Notes: generated by a model not told the origin, from the letters alone. Positions 6,935-16,536 are shown, counted from the first letter of the stretch. The stretch: 64,000 nt of DNA from Bog-532 sp963742865 (GCA_963742865.1 CAVUNW010000015.1:124001-188000); one strand, 5' to 3'. Translations and numbers: made by a program.

Positions 6935-7924
6935 TTACATCGGCACCGAGAGTGACAGGCCGAATCGCCCTTCGCTGTCGGTCCACCACTCCCGGAGCGC
7001 GAAGCCCGCGGCGGCCAGCTCGGCGGCGACCCCCTCCCGGCGGAACTTGGCCGACACCTCGGTGCGCATCTCCTCACCGTCACCGAAGTCCACGGTCAGG
7101 CCGATCCCGGGGACGTGCACCGTCTGCGCGGCCGCCGAGCGCAGCCGCATCTCGATCCACTCCCGCTCCGCGTCCCAGGCGGCCACGTGCTCGAACGCGT
7201 CCAGGTCGAAGTCGGCGCCCAGCTCGGTGTTCAGCACGGCCAGCACGTTCTTGTTGAAGTCCGCGGTCACCCCGGCCGCGTCGTCGTACGCGGCGAGCAG
7301 CACCGCGGGGTCCTTGACCAGGTCGGTGCCGAGCAGCAGGCTGTCACCCTCGTCCAGGCTGGCGTGGACCCGGGCCAGGAACGCGGCCCGCTCGGACGGC
7401 AGCATGTTGCCGATCGTGCTGCCCAGGAAAGCGACCAGGCGGGGCGCGCCGCCGGCCTCGCGGGCCGGCAGGCCGAGCTGCTGCTCGAAGTCGGATACCA
7501 CGGCGCGGACCTCCAGGCCCGGGTACTCACCGAGCAGCGCGTGCCCCGCGGTCACCAGCGCCGGCTCGCTCACGTCGACCGGAACGTACGTCTGCAGCGT
7601 GCCGGCGGACCGGAGCGCGTCGATCAGCAGCCGCGTCTTCTCCGAATATCCCGATCCCAGCTCGACCAGGGTCCCGGCCCGGCTGGCCGCGGCGATCTGG
7701 CCGGCCGCGCCGTGCAGGATCTCCCGCTCGGCCCGGGTCGGGTAGTACTCGGGCAGGCCGGTGATCTTCTCGAACAGCTCGCTGCCGGCCGCGTCGTAGA
7801 ACCATTTCGGGGGCAGGGACTTCGGGACCGCGGTCAGCCCCGCCCGCGCGTCCGCCCGCAGGGATTCGGCCAGGAAGCCGTCGGGCAGCCGCCGTTCGAC
7901 GTGCAGCGGTGTCGGTGTCGTCAT
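6935..7924 (-). CDS. egtD: L-histidine N-alpha-methyltransferase EgtD
   Basis: A 329-residue SAM-dependent enzyme that trimethylates the alpha-amino group of histidine to hercynine, the committed step of ergothioneine synthesis. Features: PPKWFYDAAGSELFEKITGL near residue 40, LVELGSGYSEKTRLLIDAL (SAM-binding loop) near residue 87, VDVSEPAL, and the C-terminal AGFALREWWTDSEGRFGLSL. Length and order match the mycobacterial enzyme. The ATG at 7924 overlaps the end of egtC by four bases, making it the last gene of the egtABCD operon. No egtE follows; convergent ABC genes lie downstream. Confidence 0.96.
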   Translation of the reverse strand: MTTPTPLHVERRLPDGFLAESLRADARAGLTAVPKSLPPKWFYDAAGSELFEKITGLPEYYPTRAEREILHGAAGQIAAASRAGTLVELGSGYSEKTRLLIDALRSAGTLQTYVPVDVSEPALVTAGHALLGEYPGLEVRAVVSDFEQQLGLPAREAGGAPRLVAFLGSTIGNMLPSERAAFLARVHASLDEGDSLLLGTDLVKDPAVLLAAYDDAAGVTADFNKNVLAVLNTELGADFDLDAFEHVAAWDAEREWIEMRLRSAAAQTVHVPGIGLTVDFGDGEEMRTEVSAKFRREGVAAELAAAGFALREWWTDSEGRFGLSLSVPM

Positions 7925-8806
7925 CGACCGGGGTTCCTTCCGTTGGGGGAGTCGCTGGTGGCCATGCGCTGGGGAAAGGCCGCCGCCATGCCGTCGGGGA
8001 AACTCGCGCGCCGCACTCGCTCGGCGGTGTCCGCCGTGACCTCGGCGGGCACCTCCAGCGGCCGGATCGCGACGTTGGCGGTGGTCGCGGCGAGCAGGGA
8101 GCGGTCCGGCACCTCGGTCCAGCCCGGGTCGTCGTCGGCGGGCTCGGACGCCACCGTGACGCTGTCGCCGGCGGCCCCGCGGGTGTGCCGGTACCAGAGC
8201 GTGTGGCCAGAGGTGGTCGCGGCGATCATCTGCCCGTCGGTCAGCAGGAAGTTGAACCGCCCGGTCAGCTCGGCCACGTCCAGCAGGCCGATCACCGCGG
8301 CCAGCGCCTCGTCCGGCGTAGCGCCCGCCCTCAGCTGGTTCAGCGTCAGCGCCCACAGCAGCGCGGAGTCGACCCGCGCGTCCAGTTCCAGCAGTTCCAG
8401 CGGGCTCAGCGTCGCGGCCAGGCCCACGGCGGAGCCGGGCCAGCCCACCAGTGCTCCGTTGTGGCTGAACAGCCAGTGGTCCGCGCCGAACGGGGAGCAG
8501 GCCGACGCGGACGGCTCGGTCCCGGCGCTGGCGTCGCGGACCGCGGCGAGCAGTGCGCCGCTGCGCGTGACCCGGGTCAGGTCGGCGAACGAGGGGTCGG
8601 CCCAGATCGGGCCCGCGTGCCGGTAGCGCGCCGGGGTGGGGTCACCCTCGGCGTACCAGCCGGCGCCGAACCCGTCGACGTTCATCGTCCCGCTGTTGCG
8701 CATCATCCGCGGTCCCCCACGCCTGCCGGTACAGGCCGTATGGCGGGTCGATGATCGCTTCCCGCAGGGTGACGGAGGGGCCCAGGTAGGCCAGGTGCCG
8801 GCACAT
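7921..8806 (-). CDS. egtC: ergothioneine amidohydrolase EgtC, one frameshift
   Basis: A class II glutamine amidotransferase-fold enzyme that removes glutamate from gamma-glutamyl-hercynylcysteine sulfoxide. The true start is ATG at 8806 (MCRHLAYLGPS), which supplies the catalytic Cys2. The reading frame then breaks at a run of five C at 8714-8718 (four expected) and resumes as MMRNSGTMNVDGFGAGWY. Later blocks include HNGALVGWPG and SALLWALTLNQL. TGATG overlaps the egtB stop with the egtC start. If the extra base is removed the protein is full length, so a homopolymer error is likely. Confidence 0.92.
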
Positions 8807-10149
8807 CAGGCGGTCTCCGGGGTGGCCGAACGCGCCGTGCGGAAGCCTGCGAAGATCTGCCGCCGGATGGGGTAGTCCCAGTTCCGGAACGTTCCGCGGC
8901 AGGCGTCCGGGCTGGCCGCGAACGATCCGCCGCGCAGCACCTTATACTCCGGGCCGAAGAACACCTCCGAGTACTCGCGGTAGGGCCAGGCGCGGAAGCC
9001 GGGGTAGGGCAGGAAGTCGCTGGCCGTCCACTCCCACACGTCGCCGATGAGCTGGCGCGCTCCGGACGGCGCGGCCCCGGCCGGGAACGATCCGGCGGGC
9101 GCGGGCCGCAGGTGCCGCTGGCCCAGGTTGGCGCGCTCCGGTGACGGCGGGTCGTCGCCCCACGGGAACCGGCGGGAGCGCCCCGTCCCGGGGTCGAACC
9201 GCGCGGCCTTCTCCCATTCGGCCTCGGTGGGCAGCCGCCGGCCGGCCCAGCGAGCGTAGGCGTCCGCCTCGTACCAGCACACGTGCACGACCGGCTCGGC
9301 CGGCGAGACCGGCTCGGTGACGCCGAACACGGTACGGACCCATTCGCCGCCGTCGCGTTTCCAGCTCATCGGCGCGGACAGACCGGCCCGCTGCCGGTGG
9401 TCCCAGCCGTCCGCGGTCCACCACCGCGGATCGTCATACCCCCCATCGGCGATGAACGCGGTGTACGCGGCGTTGGTGACCGGCGTCGTGTCGACGAAGA
9501 ACGACGGCACCGGCACGGTGTGCGCGGGCCGTTCGTTGTCCAGGGCCCATGGCTCGCTGGAGGTGCCCATCGTGAACGGGCCGCCGGGCACGCGGACCTC
9601 GGACGGGAGGCTGATCGCGTCGGCGGGCGGAGCCGCGGGCGGCGGCGCGGTCAGGACCGGGGCGCCCTTCCGCAGCTGATGGGTGATCAGCATGGTCTCG
9701 TCGTGCTGCTGCTCGTGCTGGACGATCATCCCGAATGCGAAGCCGCCGGTGACCAGGCGCGGCCCGCTGAAGCGCGCCCCTTCCAGCAGGTCGAGGACCC
9801 GGCCGCGGACGTCGGCCGCGTAGCTGCGCGCCTCGCCCGGCGGGAGCAGCGGCAGCGCGGGGCGCTCGGAGCGCGGGTGCTCGAACGCGTCGTAGAGCGG
9901 GTCGATCTCCGGGTGGATCGCCTCCTGGCCGCCGACCGCCCGCAGCAGCCACATCTCCTCCTGGTTGGCGATGTGCGCCAGGTCCCAGACCAGCGGCGAC
10001 ATGAGCGGCGAATGCTGCCGGGTCAGGTCGGCCTCGTCCACGCAGTCGGTCAGCCCGGTGGTGCGGGCCCGCGCGGCGGTCAGGGCGGTGGCGATTTCCG
10101 AACGCAGGGCCTCGGTTCCTACGGCGGTCTCGGTTCCTTCGGCGGTCAA
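8806..10149 (-). CDS. egtB: hercynine oxygenase EgtB
   Basis: A non-haem iron sulfoxide synthase that joins hercynine and gamma-glutamylcysteine using oxygen. The N-terminal DinB-like domain carries the iron-binding His residues in LAHIANQEE and HEQQHDET. The C-terminal formylglycine-generating-enzyme-like domain shows PFTMGT, RLPTEAEWEKAARF, GDVWEWTASDF and VLRGGSFA, ending IFAGFRTAR. I chose the TTG at 10149, which overlaps the egtA stop (TTGA) and has GAGGGG just upstream; this gives 447 residues, the normal size. The frame stays open further upstream inside egtA, but those residues are not conserved in character. Confidence 0.95.
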   Translation of the reverse strand: MTAEGTETAVGTEALRSEIATALTAARARTTGLTDCVDEADLTRQHSPLMSPLVWDLAHIANQEEMWLLRAVGGQEAIHPEIDPLYDAFEHPRSERPALPLLPPGEARSYAADVRGRVLDLLEGARFSGPRLVTGGFAFGMIVQHEQQHDETMLITHQLRKGAPVLTAPPPAAPPADAISLPSEVRVPGGPFTMGTSSEPWALDNERPAHTVPVPSFFVDTTPVTNAAYTAFIADGGYDDPRWWTADGWDHRQRAGLSAPMSWKRDGGEWVRTVFGVTEPVSPAEPVVHVCWYEADAYARWAGRRLPTEAEWEKAARFDPGTGRSRRFPWGDDPPSPERANLGQRHLRPAPAGSFPAGAAPSGARQLIGDVWEWTASDFLPYPGFRAWPYREYSEVFFGPEYKVLRGGSFAASPDACRGTFRNWDYPIRRQIFAGFRTARSATPETA

Positions 10150-11570
10150 GGCATCCCCTCGAGTTGGTCGTCGGCTGGGCATCGGCGTCTGGTCACGTAT
10201 CGTTCGGCGAAGTCGGCTACCGGGTCGCGGATCTCCGCGGGGGCCCCGGCGCGGCTGAGGGCCGCGTCCGCCGCCTCGAAGCACCGCTGGGTGGCGCGGG
10301 CGAGTACCGCATCGGCCGGCCCGTCCCGCGCCGCCCGCAGCCACGGGTTCCCATGAGGCGTGCCGTTATTCACGTGATGGCCATTGTGGCTGCTGCTGGC
10401 CGTGCGGCTGCGGCTCCCGTTCGGCGAACTCTGAGAGCCGAACCGGCGTCGGCGCGAGACTGCGGCACCCGCGCCGTTTGCCTGGCCAGCCCACAGTGGC
10501 TCGGCCGCCGCCATCGCGTCGTCGGCGGCGCGCGGGTCCTCGAACAGCGCCCAGGCGACCGCGGCCGGGACGACCCAGCCGTCGCCGGGCTGCGCGTCGA
10601 TCATCCGGAACTCCAGGTGGCCTTGCGGGCGCACCGGGGGGAACAGCGTGGACAGGTGGTAGGTGAGGTCCTCCAGGGTCGGCGGGCGCTCACCGTTCCC
10701 GTCGCCGCGCAGCCAGCCGCGGAAGGTCAGCCCCCGTGGCGCCACCCAGGACGGCGATCCGGGCCGGCGGACCAGCATCAGCTCGGCGTCCAGGGAGTAA
10801 TCGGTGTACACGTCGCGCGGATCGCCGTCGGTGGCGGGCGGCCGGGTGCGGCCCGGGTCGAGGTGGGCCCAGACCTCCTGGCGGGTGGACCGCCAGCCGG
10901 ACGGCTTGCCCTGGCGCAGTGCGGAGTTGGCGAACGCGGCCACCAGCACGGGGCCGATCTGGTGCGCGAGCCGCCAGCGCCAGCGGTACCCGCCGGTGGC
11001 CGCGGTGTCCAGCCCGGCGTCCAGGCAGACCTGCACCGACGCCGTGCTGCACATCATCTCGCGGCCCCAGGGGCCGCTGCGGTCGAAGAACTCCTCCATC
11101 GCCGTGTATCGGGGGAGTTCCAGCACCCGGTGGGGAGGGCGGAGCGGATCGAAGCCGTAGCCCTGCAGGGCCAGGCCCGCGCGCCGGACGGTCTCGCGGA
11201 GCGTGGTCATCTCGCGGCGGACGGCCGTCACGCACTCGCCGAGGCTGTCGGCGGGCGCGGAGCTTAGTTCCAGTTGGCCACCGGGCTCTGTGGTGAGCAT
11301 GCTCCCGGTGGGCAGCGCGGCTGGGGAGGGGAGGACGGCCGGGGCGGTGAGATCGGCAACAGCCGGGAAGATGCGCTCCGCGGGGACGGGGAGCGCGGGA
11401 TCCCGGGCGTCACGGACCAGCCACTCGAGTTCGACGCCGACCCGCCTCGGCGGCCCGGTCTTGAAACAGATGCCGTGGACGTGCGCCTCGGCTTCGTCCT
11501 CGGTCAGCGCGTCGCCGCGCGTTTCGTTACCTGGCCAGGTCACGGCCACCCCGTCCCTCGTGTCGAGCAA
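10146..11570 (-). CDS. egtA: glutamate-cysteine ligase EgtA
   Basis: A 474-residue ligase of the GCS2/EgtA type that makes gamma-glutamylcysteine, the sulfur donor for EgtB. Visible blocks: VGVELEWLV near residue 44, GGQLELSSAP near residue 97, MMCSTASVQVCLDAG near residue 173 and GHLEFRMIDAQPGDGW near residue 336. An Arg/Ser/Asn-rich stretch (about residues 374-420) interrupts the C-terminal region and looks like a flexible insertion. It is the first gene of egtABCD, with a damage-type promoter about 28 bp upstream of its ATG. selD lies upstream on the same strand after a 256-bp gap. Confidence 0.94.
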   Translation of the reverse strand: MLDTRDGVAVTWPGNETRGDALTEDEAEAHVHGICFKTGPPRRVGVELEWLVRDARDPALPVPAERIFPAVADLTAPAVLPSPAALPTGSMLTTEPGGQLELSSAPADSLGECVTAVRREMTTLRETVRRAGLALQGYGFDPLRPPHRVLELPRYTAMEEFFDRSGPWGREMMCSTASVQVCLDAGLDTAATGGYRWRWRLAHQIGPVLVAAFANSALRQGKPSGWRSTRQEVWAHLDPGRTRPPATDGDPRDVYTDYSLDAELMLVRRPGSPSWVAPRGLTFRGWLRGDGNGERPPTLEDLTYHLSTLFPPVRPQGHLEFRMIDAQPGDGWVVPAAVAWALFEDPRAADDAMAAAEPLWAGQANGAGAAVSRRRRFGSQSSPNGSRSRTASSSHNGHHVNNGTPHGNPWLRAARDGPADAVLARATQRCFEAADAALSRAGAPAEIRDPVADFAERYVTRRRCPADDQLEGMP

Positions 11571-11597
11571 AGATGTCGAGCAGAGCTACTGCGCCGG

Positions 11598-11620
11598 ACC
11601 GTAGCAAGGGGGTCTGACAA
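11598..11620 (-). promoter_or_regulatory. RecA-independent DNA-damage-type promoter of egtABCD
   Basis: On the minus strand the sequence reads TTGTCAGAC, eight bases, then TACGGT, ending 27 bases before the egtA ATG. This fits the TTGTCrGtg-N8-TAnnnT layout of RecA-NDp/PafBC promoters of actinobacteria, with GAC in place of GTG. The promoter region of uvrA in this window has the same form, including the CCCC that follows. Confidence 0.6.
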
Positions 11621-11685
11621 AACGGGCCCGGGCGACGGAACGAGAACTGCGCGGGCGGGAGCCGGGCCAAAAGAGCCATCCCCGG

Positions 11686-11699
11686 CGCCAGCGCTGGCG
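11686..11699. other. 14-bp perfect palindrome between selD and egtA
   Basis: CGCCAGCGCTGGCG, fully self-complementary, lies between the selD stop and the egtA promoter. It could be the core of a selD terminator hairpin or a protein-binding site. Nothing else in the 256-bp gap stands out apart from the egtA promoter. Confidence 0.35.
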
Positions 11700-11826
11700 A
11701 GCCGGGTGTTGCCGTTCCTGTTCCCGATCAGGGCGCGGGGGCTCCGTTCTGGTGGCCGCGTGCTGGTCTCACCTAACAACGATGACACAGATACGCCAAT
11801 TCCCTGCCAATGGGGTCGCGGGGACG

Positions 11827-12980
11827 CTAGGAGAGGCCGCCGGTGGCCCGGACGGCGATCCGGCCCGCACCGGCCGCGGTGCCCATCGGGCCGTCTGGAT
11901 CGTCCGCGCCTTCGGGGCCTGCCTGCACGGTGCCGACGACCGCGGCCTCGGCGCGGTGCGCCCGCAGGTCCTCGCGCAGGCCGCCGAGCGCGTCCGGTGC
12001 GACCGCGATCAGCAGGCCGCCGGAGGTCTGCGCGTCGTGCAGCAGCACGGCCGTCACCGGGTCGGTGTCCGGCTCGATGTCCACGAAGCCATCCAGATAC
12101 GACACGTTGGCGCGGGTGCCGCCGGAGATGAATCCCGCCGCGGCCAGGCCGCCGCACCGGGCAGCAGGGGTACCTGATCGGCCCAGATTTCGGCGTTCAT
12201 CCCGCTCGCGCGCAGCATCCGGTGCAGGTGGCCGAGCAGGCCGAACCCGGTGACGTCGGTGGCCGCCACCGCCCCCGCGCGCAGGGCCGCCGTACTGGCC
12301 GCCGCGTTCAGAGTGGTCATGGCGGTCACGGCCGCCGCCAGCACCTCGGGCGGCGCCGCGCCCCGCTTGTGGGCCGTCGCCACCACTCCGGTGCCGATGG
12401 CCTTGGTCAGCACGAGGATGTCGCCGTCCCGCGCGCGGTCCACGGTCATCAGCGCCCGCGGGTCGGCCATCCCGACCACGGCCAGGCCGTACTTGGGCTC
12501 GGGGTCGTCGATGGTGTGACCGCCGACGACCAGGCAGCCCGCGGCGGCGGCCGCCTCCGCGCCGCCGCGCAGCACGTCGGCGAGCATCTCGATCGGCAGC
12601 GTCTCGCCGGGCCACGCCGTCAGGTTGAGGGCGATCACCGGCTGGCCGCCCATGGCGTAGACGTCCGACATGGCGTTGGTGGCGGCGACCCGGCCCCAGT
12701 CGCGCGGGTCGTCGACGATCGGCGTGAAGAAGTCGGTGGTGAGCACCAGGGCACGATCCTCATCCAGGCGCAGGACCGCGGCGTCGTCCCCTTCGGCCGC
12801 GCCGACCAGCAGATCGCCCGCCGCGGGGACCAGGCCGCCGGGCTGGCCCGGGGCGGTGCCGAGCGTCGCCATCAGCGCGTCCAGGGCCGACAGCGGCAGT
12901 TTGCACGCGCAGCCCGCGCCGTGCGACAGCGACGTGAGCCGGACCCGCTCATCGCCCTTCGTGATCTCGTCGTTGACCAC
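11827..12980 (-). CDS. selD: selenide, water dikinase SelD, one frameshift
   Basis: Makes selenophosphate from selenide and ATP, the selenium donor for selenocysteine, selenouridine or selenoneine. From the GTG at 12980 (AGGAG four bases upstream) the protein starts VVNDEITKG and reaches LTSLSHGAGCACKLPLSAL, where the first Cys of the CxC motif is the catalytic residue. Later motifs: VLTTDFFTPIVDD, NAMSDVYAMGG, VVGGHTIDDPEPKYGL and DVTGFGLLGHLHRM. Near 12150-12165 the frame shifts and the normal ending (GFISGGTRANVSYL, LHDAQTSGGLLIAV) follows. No selA, selB or tRNA-Sec gene is visible nearby. Confidence 0.93.
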
Positions 12981-13252
12981 TGTGCTCCTATCGTCCGTAT
13001 GGCCGGCGGCCCGCGGGGCGCGGGCTCCTCCTGATGGACAGCATCCGCTACGTCCGTTATGGAAAATCAGCGGCCCCCGGCCTTTCTGCGGCCGTCTGCC
13101 CGGCGCGGTGCTGACGGAGCACGGGCCATCGTGCCGCATTATTGATGCAGCACCACGTCCCGTCACCCGCGCGATCTGTACCTGTTCGATAACACGCCGT
13201 AATCGTCAAGATGACAGCGAGTGGCCGGGGGCTCTGGCAGGATGGAGCAACG

Positions 13253-14450
13253 ATGAAGGTGCCGACCGTAAGGAATCCCAAGTATCCGCCGTGGCAAGTC
13301 CGACGAGCTGCCCGGGGTGGTCGCGACCGCGCGCCTGGACCGCCGGACGAAGAACCTGACCAAGCGGCTGTGCCCGGGCGACATCGCCATCATCGACCAC
13401 ACCGACCTGGACCGGGTGGCGGCCGACGCCCTGATCAGCCGGAAGGTGGTCGCCGTGGTGAACGCAGCGGTCAGCATGAGCGGCCGCTACCCGAACCTCG
13501 GACCGCAGCTGCTGGTGGACGCCGGCATCCCGCTCGTCGACGACGCGGGGCAGGACGTATTCAGCCGGGTGCACGAGGGCGCGACCGTCCGGCTCGACGG
13601 CGACACCCTCTATCTCGGCGAGCAGGTCGTGGCCAAGGGGACGCCCCAGACCACCGAATCGGTCGACGCGATGATGGCCGAAGCGCGGGCCGGGATCGTC
13701 ACCCAGATCGAGGCGTTCGCCGCCAACACCATGGAGTTCCTCAAGCGCGAGCACGAGCTCCTGGTCGACGGCGTCGCGCTGCCGGACCTGCGCACGGCCA
13801 TGGACGGCCGCCACGTGCTCGTCGTGGTCCGCGGCTATCACTACCGGGAGGACCTGGCGGCGCTGCGGCCCTACATCCGTGAGTACCGGCCGGTCATGCT
13901 CGGCGTCGATGGCGGCGCGGACGCGCTGCTGGAGGCCGGTTACATCCCCGACGCCATCGTCGGTGACATGGATTCGGTCACCGACGAGACCCTGCGCTGC
14001 GGCGCCGAGCTCATCGTGCATGCCTACGCGGACGGGAACGCGCCCGGCTTGAGCCGCATCAAGGAGCTCGGCCTGACCGCCGCCGTCTGCCCGGCCGCCG
14101 GCACGAGCGAGGACGTGGCCCTGCTCCTGGCCGACGGGAAGGGCGCGAGCCTGATCGTGGCCGTCGGCACGCACTGGACCCTGGAGGAGTTCCTCGACAA
14201 GGGCCGGTCAGGAATGGCGAGCACGTTCCTGACCCAGCTCCGGGTGGGAACCAAGATCGTCAACGCCAAGGGCGTCAGCCGGCTGTACCGCAGTAGGATC
14301 TCCGGCTGGGCTCTGCTCGTGCTGGCGCTCGCCGCCGCCGTGACCGTGTTCGTCGCGGTGGCCGCCTCACCCGCCGAGCCCATACTCATCAGATACCTCG
14401 ACGCAACGTGGCATTCGTTCGTCTCCTGGCTGACCGGACTATTTAAGTGA
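13253..14450 (+). CDS. steA: SteA family cytokinetic-ring protein, probable 5' frameshift
   Basis: Homologue of corynebacterial SteA, a thiamine-pyrophosphokinase-fold protein that works with SteB in septal peptidoglycan hydrolysis and daughter-cell separation. Core motifs: TARLDRRTKNL, GDIAIIDHTDLDRV, YPNLGPQLLVDAGIPLVDD, GYHYREDL and AIVGDMDSVTDE. One C-terminal TM (about 14310-14370) anchors it. The likely start is ATG 13253 (MKVPTVRNP); the frame must shift by one base near 13285-13298 to join SDELPGVVATARL. A GTG at 13317 would give a shorter intact frame. The stop overlaps the steB start (GTGA). Confidence 0.85.
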
Positions 14451-15511
14451 TTGATTTTCGGTATCACCTCGTCTCCATCGTCGCGGTCTTCCTGGCTCTC
14501 GCCGTGGGCATCGTGCTGGGCTCGACCGAGCTGCGCGGGGCCGCGCTCACCGCGCTGGACCGCACGTCCAGTGCGCTGAGCCAGAAGCTGAACGCGGCCA
14601 ACAACGAGAACAGCACGCTCCAGCAGGAGATCGGCGGGGACCGCGCGTTCGCGCAGGCCGCCGAGCCGGTGCTGCTGGCGCACCTGCTCGATGGCAAGCG
14701 CGTCGTGGTCATTACCGCCCCGGGCGCGCCGGCCAGCGTCGTCAACGGCATCACGACCGCCCTCGGCGACGCGGGCGCGACCGTGAGCGGGCAGGTCGCG
14801 CTGTCAGCCAAGTTCGCCGACACCAGCGCCAGCAACCTGAGCCTGCTTGACCAGCTCACCCAGCGCGTGGTGCCGTCGGATCTGACCCTGGCCAACGGGA
14901 CCCCGCAGCAGCAGGCGGCGCAGGTGCTGGCCAGCGCGCTGGTGTCGACGGGCTCGTCGTCCGGCAGTGGTTCCGGGTCCGGCGGGGCGGGCGGCTCCAG
15001 CGGGTCCGGCATTTCCGGCAGCCCCGCGGGGAGCAGCCAGTCGGCCCAGACGATCCTGTCGAGTTACTCGGCCGGCCAGTTCATCACGGTCAGCGGGCAG
15101 CCCGCCCAGGGCGCGACGCTCGCGGTCATCGTGACCTCCGGCAGCGCTCCCGCCGGCGGTAACTCCGATCCGGCCAATCAGGCGATCGTGTCGCTGGCGC
15201 AGGAATTCGGGTCGGGCAGCCAGGCCACCGTGGTGGCGGGCTCGTCGGCCGCATCGGGCCAGGGCAGCGCCATCTCGGCCGTCCGGTCCAGCGGGGCCGC
15301 CAACAGCGTGTCGACGGTGGACAACGCTGATCAGGTCACCGGGCAGATTGTCGCGGTTCAGGCGCTCCATCAGCAACTTACCGGGCACAAGCCGGGCAGT
15401 TATGGTACTCAGTCGGATGCGAACTCGGCCGGGCCCAGCCCGGCGCCCATCCCCAGTGGGTCGGCGTCCGCAAGCACCAAGACCCCGACCTCGGCGAAGG
15501 GAAAGAAGTAA
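14447..15511 (+). CDS. steB: SteB/MctB family membrane protein
   Basis: A 354-residue protein with one N-terminal TM (FRYHLVSIVAVFLALAVGIV) and an extracytoplasmic part that begins with a coiled coil (about residues 40-65, ALSQKLNAANNENSTLQQEI). It belongs to the family annotated as copper transporter MctB and, in Corynebacterium, SteB, the membrane partner of SteA. A Gly/Ser linker (about residues 165-195) splits the outer domain, and the tail is Ser/Pro-rich. GTG start overlaps the steA stop, and the next gene overlaps its own stop, so the genes form one transcription unit. Confidence 0.85.
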   Translation: MIDFRYHLVSIVAVFLALAVGIVLGSTELRGAALTALDRTSSALSQKLNAANNENSTLQQEIGGDRAFAQAAEPVLLAHLLDGKRVVVITAPGAPASVVNGITTALGDAGATVSGQVALSAKFADTSASNLSLLDQLTQRVVPSDLTLANGTPQQQAAQVLASALVSTGSSSGSGSGSGGAGGSSGSGISGSPAGSSQSAQTILSSYSAGQFITVSGQPAQGATLAVIVTSGSAPAGGNSDPANQAIVSLAQEFGSGSQATVVAGSSAASGQGSAISAVRSSGAANSVSTVDNADQVTGQIVAVQALHQQLTGHKPGSYGTQSDANSAGPSPAPIPSGSASASTKTPTSAKGKK

Positions 15512-16536
15512 TGGCCAACGCCCGGCGAGCCGTGGCCCCAGCGGTCACGGCGGCGGTGACGTCCGTTATGGCGGCGGCCGCCGCGCGCGCCGCGTACGCG
15601 GCGCTCACGCGCAACCCGCCGGGCGGCGCAGAACGGTGGACACGGACGAACCACCGGGGTGAGCCGGTCACCCTGCTGGAAGGCCCGGCAGCCGCACTGG
15701 CCGGCGCGGTCGCAGCCTCGGCCGCCCCTGGCGTTCCGGCCCGGTCCCGCGCCGCGCTGATGGCCGCCGCGGCCGGGGCGGCCGCGTTCGGCGGTTACGA
15801 CGACCTCGCCGGATCAGGGGACCGGCGCGGGTTCCGCGGGCACCTCGGCGCCCTGGCCCACGGCCAGGTGACCACCGGCGCGGTGAAGCTCGGCGGCATT
15901 GGGGCGACCGGCGTTGCCGCGGCGGCCTTGAACGGGGGACCGGCCACGGACGTCGCGATCAACGCGGCCCTGGTCGCCGGTTCGGCCAACCTGCTCAACC
16001 TGTTCGACCTGCGGCCGGGCCGGGCTCTCAAGGTGGTGCTGGTCGCCGGTGTCCCGCTTGGCGTCAGCCACTTCGTTCGGCGCACCGGACGTGCTGGGCG
16101 CACCGGCGGTGCTGCCGTCGCGGCGCCGCTCGGGGCGGCGGTCGGGCTGCTCCCGGAGGACCTGGACGAACGGGCCATGCTCGGCGACGCCGGCGCCAAC
16201 GCCCTGGGGGCCATGCTCGGCGTGGCCGCGGCCGGCAGCCTGTCCCGCCGGAGCCGGCTGGCGATCCTGGCCGGGATCACCGGCCTGACCGCGGTCAGTG
16301 AGGTCGTGAGCTTCACCAGGGTGATTCGGCGGACGCCGCCGCTGCACTGGCTGGACATGCTCGGCCGGCGCCCGGCCCACGCGAAGCCGGCCACCCCCGT
16401 CCGTTCCACCACGCCGCAAGTCACTGAGCCGCAAGTCACTGAGCCGCAGGTCACCGTGCCCGCGCAGCGTGACGCGTCCGTCACGTCCCACGAGGCTCCT
16501 GAGCACAACGCCATGGCTGTGCCGCCCTCCCCGTGA
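15511..16536 (+). CDS. conserved membrane protein with glycosyltransferase family 4 (MraY/WecA-like) motifs
   Basis: A 341-residue polytopic protein. It keeps short pieces of the polyprenyl-phosphate sugar-phosphate transferase family: FGGYDDLAG, RGFRGHLGAL, NLLNLFDLRPGRALK and AMLGDAGANALGA. The overall length and residues are reduced, so catalytic activity is uncertain. In actinobacteria this gene regularly sits between steB and murJ, pointing to cell-wall precursor or septal function. The C-terminal tail carries three 15-bp repeats (PQVTE) at 16414-16457. Its end overlaps the murJ start. Confidence 0.75.
   Translation: MANARRAVAPAVTAAVTSVMAAAAARAAYAALTRNPPGGAERWTRTNHRGEPVTLLEGPAAALAGAVAASAAPGVPARSRAALMAAAAGAAAFGGYDDLAGSGDRRGFRGHLGALAHGQVTTGAVKLGGIGATGVAAAALNGGPATDVAINAALVAGSANLLNLFDLRPGRALKVVLVAGVPLGVSHFVRRTGRAGRTGGAAVAAPLGAAVGLLPEDLDERAMLGDAGANALGAMLGVAAAGSLSRRSRLAILAGITGLTAVSEVVSFTRVIRRTPPLHWLDMLGRRPAHAKPATPVRSTTPQVTEPQVTEPQVTVPAQRDASVTSHEAPEHNAMAVPPSP

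Noticed and set aside
11827..13252. Selenocysteine recoding as an explanation for the frame break in selD
   Set aside because: The break needs a one-base frame change, not a UGA read-through, and no SECIS-like hairpin or tRNA-Sec is visible.
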